From assembly GCF_033118175.1 (NCBI RefSeq), contig NC_083689.1:23542501-23606500 (forward strand): a stretch of DNA of 64,000 nucleotides, in the 5' to 3' direction. The notes beneath the pieces are model-generated. The model saw only the letters and a list, made by a program, of their open reading frames with translations, was not told where the DNA came from and ran no database searches. This DNA comes from Dama dama (Eukaryota; Chordata; Mammalia; Artiodactyla; Cervidae). A program made the position numbers and the translations under genes. Below are positions 33,451-45,476 of the stretch, piece after piece (positions within the stretch are counted from its first letter, which is position 1; each line of letters opens with the position of its first letter).

Positions 33451-33725
33451 GGGTAACATTCCATTTATATGACATGTCCAGAACTGGCAAATCCATAGAG
33501 ACAGAATGCAAACTAGTGGTGGCCAGAGGCTGGGGGAGGTGTGGGCAAGTAACTGTGAAGGGGTACAGGGTTTCTTCTTGGGGTGATGAAAATGTTCTGG
33601 AATTAATGTTTGTAACTGCCATCCACAACTTTATGGATATGCTAAAAAAAAACATTGAATCACACACCTTAGGTGGGTGAATTGTATGGTATGTGCAGTA
33701 TATCTCAATAAATCTGTTCTTAACC
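33451..33725 (+). mobile_element. Old L1 3' end (plus)
   Basis: CATTCCATTTATATGACATG, TTGGGGTGATGAAAATGTTC, ATATCTCAATAAATCTGTTC; abuts the minus fragment. Confidence 0.7.
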
Positions 33726-33884
33726 AAAGAGTATCATAACTGTAATAGTTTGGTTATGATCTGCTTCCCTGAATCCAAGTTCTTGAGGACTGGTGTCAGG
33801 CAGCTCACTGTTAGCCCCCAAGAAGGCCCTGCCTGTAGTAAGTGGGTAAAGAAATATCTCTCAAAATGAATTACCCTTAGAATA

Positions 33885-34090
33885 GGGTTTCTCCACCTTG
33901 GCACTGCCGCTATTGGGGCCAGGTTCTTCTCTGTCATGGGGCACCTGCCTGCACACTGCTGGGTGTTGTGCAGCATCTCTGGTCCCCACCTACTTGATGC
34001 CAGGAGCACTCCCAGTCATGACAGCCACAGATGTCCCTAGACACTGTCCACTTTCCTCTGGGGGCAAAACACTCCAGTTGAGAACCACGA
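33885..34090 (-). mobile_element. MER5-type hAT element
   Basis: CATCTCTGGTCCCCACCTAC and terminal CCAGTTGAGAACCACG, just upstream of the ZFR2 promoter. Confidence 0.7.
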
Positions 34091-34588
34091 ATTTAGAGCC
34101 ACTGAATTTTAGGTACTGGAGCCTTCTAAGGAAAGACTGGCACACAGGGCGCTGATCAGCAGGACTTGGCTGTATCAGCAGGGCCATATTCACCCAGCCA
34201 GAAATGGTCAGCGGGGCAACGAAACCTCGCTCAAGAGCACAAAAAGGAAAAACCACTACCAGCCTCGAAATCCCTAAGCTGAGAGGTTAAACGGAAGTCC
34301 AATATGGGGCGGGGCTTGCGGCGAGGGACGGAGGTTGAACCAAATCACAGAGGGTCGGTTCTGGGACTCCATCAGAAGAGAGTCGAGCCAAAGATCCTGA
34401 TGCTGAGCAGAGGGAAAGTGGGGACTCCAAGGAAGGGGAGGGGCTTGCAGCGGAGGGAGGGGTTCGAGGCAAAGACACGCCCTCGGAAGCAGACTAGGAA
34501 GCGAGAAAGCTAGAGCTTCGCGAGGGGGGGGCGGGGCCTGTGGCGCGTGGCGGGGCGCGAGAGGCACGCGGCCCAGGCGCCGGCCAGA

Positions 34589-34596
34589 TGACGTCA
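34589..34596. promoter_or_regulatory. Perfect cAMP-response element palindrome
   Basis: TGACGTCA lies 70 bp before the ZFR2 ATG, between two GC boxes. Full palindromic CREs in CpG-island promoters are typical CREB/ATF sites (family knowledge). Occupancy is not shown by sequence. Confidence 0.7.
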
Positions 34597-34658
34597 TGCG
34601 CTGACGGCCCCGCCCCTTCGCGCCTCCGGGTCGGCGGGCGCTCGGTGGAGACGCCAAG

Positions 34659-34711
34659 ATGGCGGCGAGTAACTATTATGGCTTTGCGCAAGGCGTCGGC
34701 TCGCAGTACAG
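34659..34711 (+). CDS. ZFR2: ZFR2 coding exon 1
   Basis: The start codon sits in a strong Kozak context (A at -3, G at +4) inside a YY1-type motif. It encodes MAASNYYGFAQGVGSQY and two bases of a split Ser codon, ending at CAGTACAG|GTAACG (53 nt). The peptide resembles the N-termini of ZFR and ZFR2 (M-A-x-x-x-Y-F/Y-x-F). ZFR2 is a paralogue of the nuclear dsRNA-binding protein ZFR, which has three C2H2 fingers and a C-terminal DZF domain. The split Ser codon is completed by the first base of the exon at 56641. I see no intervening exon in the 22-kb intron, and the joined peptide aligns with the remembered human protein without a gap. Confidence 0.93.
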
Positions 34712-35480
34712 GTAACGGCCCCGCGCCGCTCGCGCCGTCCGACCCCAACCCCGGCCCCGGGGAGGTCACGGCCCCGAGTTGTTTCTGTCGGGGAGAGCCG
34801 GAGGGGCTCCTGACGTGGGAACGGGCTCTCGGCTTGTCGCGGGGATGGGCCCGAGGGGGGATTGTACCTCAGCGGGTGCCGAGGTCTGACCACGAAAGGG
34901 GCTGCCCTGGGAGGACGCAGCACCTGAGGTGGGGGAGAGAAGACCGGCGTGGGACGGTACCTGGCTGGGTTAGGGGCGGGGTAAGGGCCAAGGCCAGAGG
35001 GCGGGGAAGTCGAGACCCCATTTGTGGTGGGGGTGGGGCGAGTAGGGAGAAGACAGACCTGTGAGGGCACCTGGCGGGGCAGTGGGTGGAGCAGAGAGAC
35101 TTGGGCGGGGAGCAGGGGTGTGGAGCTGGAAACCTGACCCCTGATTGGGAGCAAGACAGCCTTGGAGGGGTTCCTGACCAGGCAGGGGGATTTGAAGTTC
35201 GGAGGGATGAACCCTGGAGAGGGGCAGGGGGTGCTAGAGAACACACAGACCCGGGAGGGAGAGACAGAGGCCTGGGGGAGGGGGATAGAGGCCTGACTGG
35301 AGGGGTGGGCCGGGACTCAAGGGAGTAGCAGTCTGGACCTGAGGGAGGTCCTGGGATCCAATAGGAGAGCGGGCACCAGGGGCTTCCGGGGGACGGGAAC
35401 CGTAAGGAAGGATAGAGGGACCTGGAATCCTGAAAGTCAGTGGAGGAGGCCATTGGGTATTTGAGATGTAGTAACAGACT

Positions 35481-35581
35481 CGGAGAAGGGAATTCTTGCC
35501 TGGAGGATCCCATGGACAGAGGAGCCTGACGGGCCACAGTCCATGGGGTCCTAATGAGTTGGACGCAATTGAGTGACTAAC
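35481..35581 (+). mobile_element. Truncated Bov-tA tail
   Basis: A 3' fragment with duplication AGTAACAGACT at 35470-35480 and 35582-35592. Confidence 0.82.
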
Positions 35582-35595
35582 AGTAACAGACTGGG

Positions 35596-35800
35596 AGGGC
35601 TTGCCTGGTGGCTCAGTGGTAAAGAATCCGCCTGCCAATGCAGGAGACAACAGGTTCGATCTCTGGGTCGGGGAAATCCCCTGGAGAAGGACATGGCAGC
35701 CTACTCCAGTTTTCTTGCCTGGGAAATCCCATGGACAGAGGAGCCTGGCAGGCTACAGTCCCTGGGGAAGCGGAGTCGGACACGACTTAGGGAATAAAAT
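35596..35800 (+). mobile_element. Bov-tA SINE
   Basis: GGGCTTGCCTGGTGGCTCAG ... GAGTCGGACACGACTTAGGG, starting three bases after the duplicated target of the preceding fragment. Confidence 0.9.
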
Positions 35801-37377
35801 GCAATGCAGTACAACAGACAGGGACCCAAGCACTGGGAGGGGAGAGAAAGGAGCTGAGAGAAGAGCTGGGGAGGTGTGGGTGGCAGGGATAGGAAGCAGC
35901 CGGGGGAAGGAAATATCTAGGGGCAGAGACACATGGAGTGCTTCTGGACCCCAAATGTACACACACACCATTTTCCATGGCTTCTCCTTGGAGCCTCTGT
36001 TTGGTCTCAGTCTTTCAGCTGGGGATGCGAGACCAGGTCCCCGGCAGGGATGCAGACAGAGCTGGTGTCCCTGGGGAAAAGTGTCCCCCTCCTTACATCA
36101 TTTTCATGTGTCACCCTGGGGTCAGTTTCCAGCTGGTAGCCTGGCAGAACCTTCTGGGCCAGTCACTCACAAACTGGCTTCGAACTGCCCCTTGAGAGAC
36201 TGGTGTCTGCTTGCAGGATGGGCCTGTGCCCCGTGTTTCTTTCATGCACTGTTTCAGCACGTTGAACACAGGTCAGGCTAGTGGGAAGTTAGTGCCCACC
36301 TGTCTACCCAGTTGTGATGCTGCCGTGTTCACTTCTGTGGGGTCAGAAGGAATGAGGTCAGGGCTTGGATCCAAGGCTTGTGCAGCTTGCAGAGTTATTC
36401 CTGTTTCCTGTACCCCGAGTGTTCTCTGAGGTGTAGCACTGACTAGACATAGATTTTCTATCAGGGAAAGGATGTCTAGCCTGCTGTTTCCTGAAACAGA
36501 GTGTTGCATTTTTATCTCCTCTTTCCCTCTTTCCAGCATCCTTGGTGGTATTCTTACGGCCAGTGCTTAGTTACAGCAGCAGGACTTGGCTAGGCTGTCA
36601 GAGACCAAAGCCTTTTTTGGAAATGCTGCATTCCTCTGCCTGCTTGCTGCCACTTCTGTCTTTTCTTTCTATTTTTCTGTTTCTCTCTCTCTTTTTTTTT
36701 TTTCTTTCTCCAGTGCATTCTTTAGTCAGGTGTGGAAAATCACTTGAATGTTGTGCTTTCTATTAAGATTATCTTCCAGAGGAGAAATTTGAGAATTGAC
36801 ACTGGTAAAATAGATAATCGTAGGACTTCAGATGTTCTTGTCATTTATTTGAATTAAGGTGCTTAAACATTTTGTTGCAGCTATTGTCTGGATTCTGATA
36901 ACTTAAGTAATACAGTAAACATCCATGTAACTAAGGATGTGAAACTGTCATGAACTGAATGTCAGATTTGTCTGTGTCTTTAAAAATTGTCTCCAAGAAG
37001 GTGTGTTATTCCTTAAGAAGTAGATTTAACTAAAACAGAAGTGTAGGAATTACAGCAAAGTAAAATTCAGTCTCACAAAACCTTGAAACGAGATAATCTG
37101 CATTATCTGAACAGTTTTAAGTTAACCAGACATTCCCTTTTCGGGGAAACAACTTTTGCTTGAAACCTTCAGCTGCTTTTAAAGTATATATTTCTTGTGT
37201 AATGTGCCATGGAAAAACTAATCAGATAACAGATTTTGTGAGTATCAGCTTTGTGGTAGCGTTTGGACAGCATTATTGACAAAGCCCATTTCCTGAACTA
37301 CCAAAGCAAAGACAGCAGTTTATTTCTTAGAGGAATTTTGTGTAGATTTTCTTGGCTTTTAAAACTGGTAACCACAG

Positions 37378-37512
37378 AGACTTCTCTGGCAGTCCAGTTA
37401 TTAATACTATGTGCTTCCAGTGTAGGGAACACAGATTCAATCCCTGGTCGGGGAGCTGATAGCCCACATGCTGCGTGATGCAGCCAAAAAGTAAAAACTT
37501 AAAAAAAAAGAA
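37378..37512 (+). mobile_element. CHR-type SINE
   Basis: GACTTCTCTGGCAGTCCAG ... GATTCAATCCCTGGTCGGGG and an A-rich tail. Confidence 0.8.
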
Positions 37513-37883
37513 AGAAAAGGATCAATTGCACATTCACTCTTGAACTATAAGAAAAGTTTGTAATTCTTTCTTAATGTGATTTTCATTTATTTTACCTATG
37601 TGGTCTTTTAGATCTCTTAAGGCTTTTTTAGAGTTAGCGCTGTAAGTTTTCAGAATTAAGGATTAATCCTACGTGGAAAACTGACAGTGTGTTTAATTTG
37701 CACTGAATGCAGGCTTCAGTTGTGAGGCTGAGCGCTGCTCGAGAAATCTGACAGGGCTCTGTCTGAGTTAAGTCATGTTGGTAATGAAAACATTGACAGC
37801 TCAGAGCTGTCCGGTGGATGTTCACACTGGTGGAACATGGCAGGCCGGCCAGATCTCCTGTTAACATTTCCCTCTTCTTGCAG

Positions 37884-38010
37884 ATTATTATTATTATTAT
37901 TATTTTTTAAGTATTTCTTTGTTTGGCTGCGCCATGTCTTAGTTGCGGCACTCAGAATCTTTAGCTGTGGCATGTGGGATCTTCCTCCCTGACCAGGGCT
38001 TGAACCCAGG
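37884..38010 (-). mobile_element. CHR-type SINE with (ATT)n tail
   Basis: ATT units (37884-37905), TTGGCTGCGCCATGTCTTAG and CTGACCAGGGCTTGAACCC. Confidence 0.75.
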
Positions 38011-38184
38011 CAGTTTTGTCAAAACACCACCCATCTAGTATAGTTGGTGGTCTCTACCTTTGTATTCTTGTTAACTCTTAAGATGGCTGCTGGATTTTGA
38101 TGTAATACTTGATTTCCCATCAGGAGCTTGATAAGCTTTTGGCGTTTATGTTAATGGCTGGATTCCTTTAACTGGAGAGTGTCA

Positions 38185-38400
38185 GGAAGTTGGAAGCCCG
38201 AGTGAAACCCCATCAAATTCCATTAGTGATGCTAACACTGAGGAGTCCTGGTTACCAACTCTCTGAGTTGAATAAGTCCCAGGCACTTGACATCTTGTCC
38301 AGTCCTCCCAGTTATCCTGTGAGCAAGGTGTTCTGATGCTGATAAGGGAATGAGGCTTGGGGTTCAGTAACTGGTGTAGGATCTCCAGGGTGACGAGCAT
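38185..38400 (+). mobile_element. MIR SINE (weak)
   Basis: CCAGGCACTTGACATCTTGTCC and GATAAGGGAATGAGGCTTGG pattern. Confidence 0.5.
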
Positions 38401-40816
38401 TGGGGTCTGGCTAGACATGCGGGCTGCCATGCGTCTGTCCCTTGGTGGGGCCTACCTGAGTCTTGTGAGTTGCTGGTGGTAGCAGACCAAGCCTGACACA
38501 GCCGCTTAGCAGTGGGGCCTGCTGGCGGAGGCTGGGTTTCATCATTCTGTAGGTGTTGCCTGGATCCTGCCCCTTTAGTTTGGTCCTAGTCAGATTGTGG
38601 TTTAGGGCCATGTTCTTCAGACCTTGAGAAATGACCTCTGGAGCAGGGAAGCCGAGGAAGCGTCTAGTCCAGGGTGGTGGGGATGGTAATGGTAACCCAA
38701 GCCGTATGTCTGTAATCTCCCCCAATTGAAACAGGTGGCTTGGGAAAGGCTCCGGGGCCCACACCAGCCATAGGAAGCAGTACAGGGAGACCACCCATTA
38801 ACACACCCCGGTGGGAGCCCTGCCCTGTCAGGGCGGGCGCAGCATCCTGGGTGTACCCTTGCCAGCCTCTGTTGCCTGTACCCACCCCCCAGCATGCCCC
38901 CGCTCCAGTCTCCAGGCCATTCCAGAATAAACTTTCCCCTCCAAGGCCTGTCTGTCCCCTGAATTTAGGTCCCAGGAGCACAAGCTGCCAGGGGGAATCT
39001 GATGTCATTGCCCCGGGGACTGGGGTGGGGCTGGTGGGAACTTGACCTGACTGCTCCTCAGCAGCACCTCGTTCACTCCTGATGGGATTAGCTGAAGTGG
39101 ACCCTGGGAACACAGGGCACAGGCGTTCTCCTGTTAGAGTGTGACTCCTATTGTTTTCTTAAAGGCCCACTTCAATCAGGCTGAGATACCTGTTAGGGGT
39201 TGAGTGAGAGGGGCCCTTGGAAGGCAGTGTTGAGTGGCAGCTCTCAACTTCAGACAAAACCTGACTTCAGGGTATTTTAAGGAAAACCTTTCAAATGATA
39301 GAACTGTGTTATCTGTGTTCCTATCACAAGTACATGAGGTACATTGAAAGTTTTTGAAGTGTGGATTTTGAATTTTCATTTCATACATTCTAGAACCAAA
39401 AGCTAGCTCATCAACCTCAGAGTATGTTAATTCCTAATATAGATTTTTTTTTCTCAACATATTCTGTTTCTGAATGTTTTTTAGTTTTGTTTTGTCTTTT
39501 GTCTGGATCTACCAGTATATATATTTAGAATGATCAGAACAGCTACATCAAATTTAAAAGCATTTTCAAATGATCCTTTAAAATTGTTTTTTCACATTGA
39601 GTGTAATTGGTGTTCTTCTGTGTGGCTGTGGAGGTAAGGAGGTCAAGACCATTGACCCGGATGAATAACTGAAGAGTCCTAAAAAGTAAGGTAGACAGGT
39701 GGAAAGGTATTCGTAGACCTTGTATTCACTCTTTGTTTTATATTAATAGATTGAAAGTCTATGAAACTTCAGATCAGGGATTGCAGACAGCCTTGTGAGG
39801 GGCAGACATGTACAAGTATGAGTGGAGTCTTAAGAGGATAGAGGGTGTATCGGGGGAGGATCACAACAGGGCCTGCACACCCCACCCCCATCTGTCATTG
39901 ACTCGTGGGACTGAACCTAGAGTCTTCCCGCTTTCCCAGAGAATCCACAATCCCTGTTCTGTGTGAAATCCCTCAAGTTTTAAATACCAGGACCAAATTC
40001 AGACTGTGTGAGACAGATGACATCTGCTTCCATTCTGTGACCTTCCTTTATGTTCTTGAGGATACAAGAATGTACAGGAAGATAATTAAACATAATAATG
40101 TTTAATAAGATAGGATAGGAAGACATTATAGTTTACATTGAATAGTTGAAAGGAACAGTATCTATTTCAACTAGAAAGAGGAGCCCTCCATTTCAACTGG
40201 TTTTAGTTATTTAAGAAAGTTCTGGAAAAAAAAAAAAAAGAAAGTTCTGGGTTTATGTGTGTCTCTGTGTGTTAAAAGTTAACACCAGTTTTTGTTTTCA
40301 TCACGGCTCTGAGCTCTTCAGATAGCTTATTCATCTAAGGTGAGGAACGCTGTCTAATTCAAAACAGAATTAGGAAGCTTTGACAAAGCACAGAGATTTT
40401 TTTCTTGTTTCTTTTGTTTTTTGTATGTCTGTGATGCCTTAAATCTGAAGGGTGCTCTTTGGTCATAGCGTATTGTAGAATCTTGGTAGGAAAAGCTTTT
40501 GGTACCACCCAGGGTCTCACTGCTTGACTAATTGTTTCTTGTTCTGTGCCTTGTACTGAGGCATCTCCCATCAGCCGGGAACTGACCTCTGCCTGTCCTT
40601 TCCTCTTACACTTGTGTTAGAGGATTTTTGTAAGGTTGCTAGACCTTTTTAAATTAGAAACTTAATTTGTAAATATTTTGGGGAATGGGACTTCTTTTTT
40701 TTTTTTGGTAGATATTTTGCTGCTTTGGGCAGTTTTCTCCCCCCAGAGGTAAGTTGCATTTATGGCACATCACTGTTCACTTGCCTTTTACAATTAACTG
40801 TTGACTAAGAATTGAG

Positions 40817-41027
40817 AAGGCTTCCATGGTGGCTCAGTGGTAAAGAATCTGCCTGCCAACGTGGGAGACGCAGGTTCAATCTCTGGGTCGGGAACATCCC
40901 CTGGAGAAGGAAATGGCAACCCATTCCAGTATTCTCGCCTAGGAAATCCCATGGACAGAGTAGCCTGGCGGAGTACAGTCCATGGGATTGCAGAAGAGTC
41001 AGACATGACTTAGAGACTAAACAACAA
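40817..41027 (+). mobile_element. Bov-tA SINE
   Basis: GGCTTCCATGGTGGCTCAG ... GAGTCAGACATGACTTAGAG; flanks AAGAATTGAGAA and AAGATTTGAGAA. Confidence 0.9.
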
Positions 41028-41481
41028 GATTTGAGAAATCTCTTGCTTTGGTTCTGCAGCACTTTGTAGTTTGAAAAATCAGTCCCATAGACTGAGATTA
41101 TCTCCTTGATGGGGAGCAGAATGACCTATAACTTCTCAGACTCTTGGAATGAATGTTTTAAAAAGCCATTGGCTTCTTTTAAATTTTGAATGTCATTGGT
41201 TGGATCCAGGGTTGGTGGTTCAACATATGTTGTATTTGCTCATGAGGAACTCAGATTGGCTGTCTAGTGGCTGCTCCTTGTGTTGATAGAAAAGGCACAT
41301 GCTCTAGACCAGCACCAGCATGGCTGTGGAGGTTCTTCTGCCCCTTGAAACAGCAGGAGAGGGCTGGAACCACGAATGAGCCCTTGCTGTGCCCAGAGCA
41401 GCCTTTTAACGGTTTGGTTCGTTGCAGTAAAGAGGCGCAGCCACTCTGATCCTGGTTGACCTATACTGCTTTTGGGGAGGG

Positions 41482-41500
41482 GTGTGTGTGTGTGTGTGTA
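41482..41500. repeat. Short (GT)n
   Basis: About nine GT units. Confidence 0.85.
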
Positions 41501-42176
41501 CATAACGCTTTCTGTTTAGCTTAACCAGCACGTATCAACAAGACGGCGTTCCTAAGCATCTGACCCACAGCGCTAACCATGCAGCCACCCTCCACGTGAG
41601 AACTACATTCCTTTTCAGAAGAACAGAAGAGGATTCTTGGAGTTTCATTGCCAAACAATGTGGCTCACCCTTGAGGCTTAGGAAGCTCCTGTCAGCGGTC
41701 TCAAACCCCTGCCTCGGGAATGTCCAGCCATCCTGTGACTCTGTGAGGAGGCTTAGGCTGGCCCTGATGGGGAGCTGGGGTCTCCTGACTACATTTCAAA
41801 GAAGGTTGCAGACGGGGGCAGAGGAATGAAATTCTCCATCCTCTCCTAAGAGCCCAAGGATTTAGTTCATCAGGTCTCTTTCCAGGGCGTTTACTGGGCA
41901 TCCCTGGATCTGAAATGGGCATTTCATATGGAGAATGCATATAGCTTTCATAGTGAAGAAAAAAATCGTTAGAAAAAATCAGAATTGTTACGGGTATAAA
42001 TGTAAGGTATGTCATGTTTTGATATAAAACCCTTGTCAACCGAAGTGCCAAACGAGGTCCTCTCTCTGGGTGTGTATGTATGCATGTACACACAAAGTAA
42101 CAGATGTGATCTCGTTGCCAATAAAACATCTGAAAACCTCCTCCCTGCTGAATGTCTTGAGTGAGCATGTTAGCCT

Positions 42177-42194
42177 TACCCTAACCCTAACCCC
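42177..42194. repeat. Telomere-like hexamers
   Basis: TACCCTAACCCTAACCCC, two to three CCCTAA units, in ZFR2 intron 1. Confidence 0.7.
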
Positions 42195-42454
42195 TGAATT
42201 TTCCTCACCCATGTGAGGAGTCACAGACATTTCAGGGGAGCTGACCTGGGTCAGGATGCTGAAGCCAGGGTTTTCTCCCCATAGCCCTGCAGAGTTAGTG
42301 ATCATCTAGGCTGAGATGTCAAACTTTCCCGCACTCAGGTTTAACCCCTCAGTCTGGTTTAGTTTAAGCCACTGGGTGGGCAGGGGGAGTGTTAGGAGCA
42401 GGGCTAATAAATAAGTGAGTGAAGAGCTCTGCCCTGGAGGGAAGAGTCCATGAA

Positions 42455-42880
42455 TTTTTTTTTTTTTTTTTTTTTTAATGTGGACCATTTTGTAAAGTCT
42501 TTATTGAATTTGTTACAGTATTGTAACAAATACTGTTATAATAGTAAACTGTTAACTTCTGTTTTATGTTTTGGTTTTTTTGATCTGAGCTCCATGACCA
42601 GGGATCAAACCCACAGCCCTTGCATTAGAAGGTGGACTCTTAACCATGGGACCACCAGGGAAGCCTGTGATTTTATTTTTTTATTTAAACACCTAAAACA
42701 TTATGTATTAGAATATAGCTGATTAACAATGTTGTAGTTTAAGGTGAATAGCGAAGGGACTCAGTCATACATATACATGTATATCCTTTCTCCCCCCAAC
42801 TCCTCTCCCGTCCAGGCTGGCACATAACATTGAGCAGAAGTTCAATGTGCTATACAATAGGTGGGAAGTCCGTTATTTTA
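42455..42880 (-). mobile_element. CHR-2 SINE followed by L1-BT 3' end, both minus
   Basis: CHR-2 is 42455-42665 (GTCTTTATTGAATTTGTTAC ... CCACCAGGGAAGCC). L1-BT is 42670-42880 (GCTGATTAACAATGTTGTAG ... GTGCTATACAATAGG). Confidence 0.85.
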
Positions 42881-43326
42881 AAAGAAATTATTGTGTGAGG
42901 TTTCTCACCATTGTGATTCCAGGAAAATCTTTTTTTTCCACTTGATTTTTTTCTGCCCCAAACTCTGCATGTTTTTGATCTTGTGTGTGTTCTCATTGAG
43001 AACGATTCTTTGAAAGCAGTCTGCAGCAGAGATAGTTGTTACAGCAAACCTAGAATGACCTGTCATTCCTCCTGATGGTCTCTGGGACATTTCACCACCT
43101 TTCCGTAGCTCCCTCAGATGTGTGCCCTTCTGAAGTGAGGTCTGTGCTCAAGGTCCGACATGTCCTTCATGGTTGGCCTTATAGGAGCAACCAGAGTGTG
43201 TCCCATGGGAGAGACCCCCGGGTTGGGAAACGTAGCCTCCCCAGATGTATCCCCTCCATGTCACAATCAGCTCGGTGACTCACTGAACAAAGTGACATCC
43301 ATGGGTCTCTCCATTCTAAAATCTTA

Positions 43327-43452
43327 TGACTCCTTGCTTCCAGTGCAGGGTGCTCCAGTTTGATCCCTGGTCCAGGAATTAAGATCCCACATGCCATGTG
43401 ACACAGGCAAAAATTAGAAATAAATACAATAAGAATAATAAAACAAGTTTTA
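43327..43452 (+). mobile_element. CHR-type SINE (head truncated)
   Basis: CTTCCAGTGCAGGGTGCTCC, TTTGATCCCTGGTCC, A/T-rich tail. Confidence 0.75.
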
Positions 43453-43956
43453 AAAATCTTATCTAGATGTTTAGTCACCCAAAAAAACCTGACTCCCCAA
43501 AACAGAATTCAGACCAGAAAGCCATCAGAGGATATTTACCTGGGACCCATAGACGACGCCAGCGAGGACTTTGAGTCCTCAGACGTGCTTCAGCCTTGCT
43601 CTCCTGAGCCCACAGGTGCCGGTGCATGCCCCAGCTTCCTGCCTCAGCTCCCCCTTCCCGGGCAGGGCAGGGCAGGGCAGGCGGCAGCCGCTGGGTCCTC
43701 GTCACAGGGAGGACATGTCCTGAGTGCGGTGTTGCAGTGGCACACCCTTCCTGTGAGCAGCAGATGAGCAGCAGCAGCAGCCGGGGCCCCTGGCTTGGGG
43801 GAGGCTTCACCTGGGGTCAGTTCGTGACTCTTCATTCCCCAGCACTCACTCCCAGTGCTCTGCTCTTGCTCAGGAATCTCCTGCAGACCATGCTGGATTC
43901 TCACACCTGCTCTCTTACGCGTGTGCAGTGGGGTTTTTTAGCTTGCTATATTTGAA

Positions 43957-44083
43957 TTGGAGTAGGAAATGGCAACCCACTCCAGTATTATTCTTGCCTG
44001 GAAAATTCTGTGGACAGAGGAGCCTGGCAGGCTACAGTCTGTGGAGTCGCAAAGAATCAGACATGACTGAGCACGAACAAAAT
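43957..44083 (+). mobile_element. Bov-tA tail fragment
   Basis: AGGAAATGGCAACCCACTCC ... ATCAGACATGACTGAGCACG. Confidence 0.85.
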
Positions 44084-44199
44084 ATTTAAATTTGGAGCCA
44101 GTACTGTAGAGTTGGGAGACTTTTCAGAAGTTTCTAGTATTGCTTAAAATGGGAAGAGCTGGCCACCTTGGGAGGCCTTGTGAGCTCCGGTGCAAGGCA

Positions 44200-44345
44200 C
44201 TATAGCACGTGAGTTTTTGTTTGTCACACCCTCCCAAAAGGTATGCGTTCCATTCTACAGGTGAGTAAACTGAGGTCAGCAAAGACTAAGTGACTTGCTC
44301 AAGGCCCCGCAGTGAGCAGCGACAGGGTTGGAAACCAGGCGGTGT
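44200..44345 (+). mobile_element. MIR SINE
   Basis: CATTCTACAGGTGAGTAAACTG, GTGACTTGCTCAAGGCCCCG. Confidence 0.7.
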
Positions 44346-44839
44346 GGCTCCTGTCCCCGCCCCTAGGTTGCAGCGCTCCTCTCAGTTCCTAAGCTTGAAA
44401 CCCTGTCAGCTTTTCCCTGGTCCCTGGCCTTCGTCCTCACGAAGAGCCCTTGGGTCCTCATCCGCTTCCTTCCACCTTGCTCTCAGGGCACATCTCATTT
44501 GTTCCTGTGCAGTTTTCATCTTGAGGTGACTGACGGCAGGGGGCGGTCTTGCCCTTGAAAAGAGGATTGGTTACATTCCTCTCCCCAACCCCGCTCTGAG
44601 AGAAGGGAATATGCCATGTCACGCAGGGCCAAATAAACTTTGCCTTTTACCCTCGACACATGCTTTTTGCTCTACCATGTGGGAGAGCAGTGTCCTTCCA
44701 AATTACCTGGGCCTGTGAAGCCCCAGGTAATTACAGGCAAAACTGTGCCATGTCCAGGGCATCTGAGAGGGCAGGAAGTCACAGCTTTCATCTCATTCTT
44801 AAAAGGATCCTGAAAAAGGCTATTAGAAACTGACCTCTC

Positions 44840-44948
44840 GGGACTTCCCTTGTCTGGCCAAGCAGTTAAGACTCCACACTTCCACTGCAGGGGATGTGGG
44901 TTTGATCCCTGATTGGGGAACTGCATGCCACGTATGATGGCCAAAAAA
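44840..44948 (+). mobile_element. CHR-type SINE
   Basis: The 18-bp duplication ATTAGAAAYTGACCTCTC (44822-44839 and 44949-44966, one mismatch) frames a short CHR. Confidence 0.9.
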
Positions 44949-45149
44949 ATTAGAAATTGACCTCTCACCAAGGGGAGCTAGAGAAGAGGTGTAGGGACTA
45001 CCCACCCCGTCAGACTTGGGGCAGGGAGCTTGGGCGGGAGTGACAGCCTGCGCTACTGACTTATCTGCGGCTCCCCACAGACGTTAGACTCTAATCCTCC
45101 ACCCCTGGGCACCCCGACCTTGCAGACCTGAATCTCTTCAGCAGCAGCC

Positions 45150-45330
45150 CTGCTGACGTCCAGGCCAGACTTTCCCTGTGGGGCCATCCTGGGCACTGTG
45201 GGGTGTTGAGCAGCATCCCTGGCCCCCACTTATCAATGCCAGGAGCCCCCCAAAGTAACCACAAATGTCCCCACTATCAGCCTGTGTCCCCTGGGGGCAG
45301 GATCACCCCAGGAGAGAACGCCAATCTAGA
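45150..45330 (-). mobile_element. MER5-type hAT element
   Basis: TGTTGAGCAGCATCCCTGGC, AATGCCAGGAGCCCCCC, CACAAATGTCCCCA. Confidence 0.7.
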
Positions 45331-45476
45331 TTACCTAGGTTTTGACAACCATACGGGCCAAGCCTGTGGAGGCTTTCCCATGAGCTGTTTTTTGGCACTC
45401 CCAGCGCCTAAAACCTCCATGTGGTAGATCTGTGGCCAAAACACCCCTGTCATTTATGTCTTTCCTTCTTATGGTA

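Larger units (their letters stand above)
20961..34290. other. ATCAY-ZFR2 intergenic region
   Basis: About 13.3 kb separates the two CpG-rich starts. Most of it is repeats: MIR, MLT1 LTR, L2, L1, the BovB pair and the Tigger/LTR/BovB nest. Unassigned segments are 20961-21419, 23772-24281, 24486-24747, 27719-27819, 32471-32845 and 34091-34290. No convincing third gene is seen. Confidence 0.75.
34290..35070 (+). promoter_or_regulatory. ZFR2: ZFR2 CpG-island promoter
   Basis: A GC- and CpG-rich block spans the ZFR2 start codon. Visible elements are GC boxes (GGGGCGGGGCC at about 34528-34538 and CCCCGCCCC at 34608-34616), a perfect palindromic CRE (TGACGTCA, 34589-34596) and a YY1-type motif (CAAGATGGCGGC, 34655-34666) that contains the initiator ATG. 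No TATA box is seen. This is the layout of a TATA-less promoter with a short 5'UTR, so transcription probably begins within about 100 bp upstream of 34659; the exact start is inferred. Confidence 0.8.

Noticed and set aside
34594..35537. Long minus-strand open frames (216 and 222 aa) over the ZFR2 promoter
   Set aside because: They lie in a CpG island where stops are rare, are Pro/Ser-rich with no recognisable family, and overlap a real exon on the other strand; the second also runs into Bov-tA sequence.
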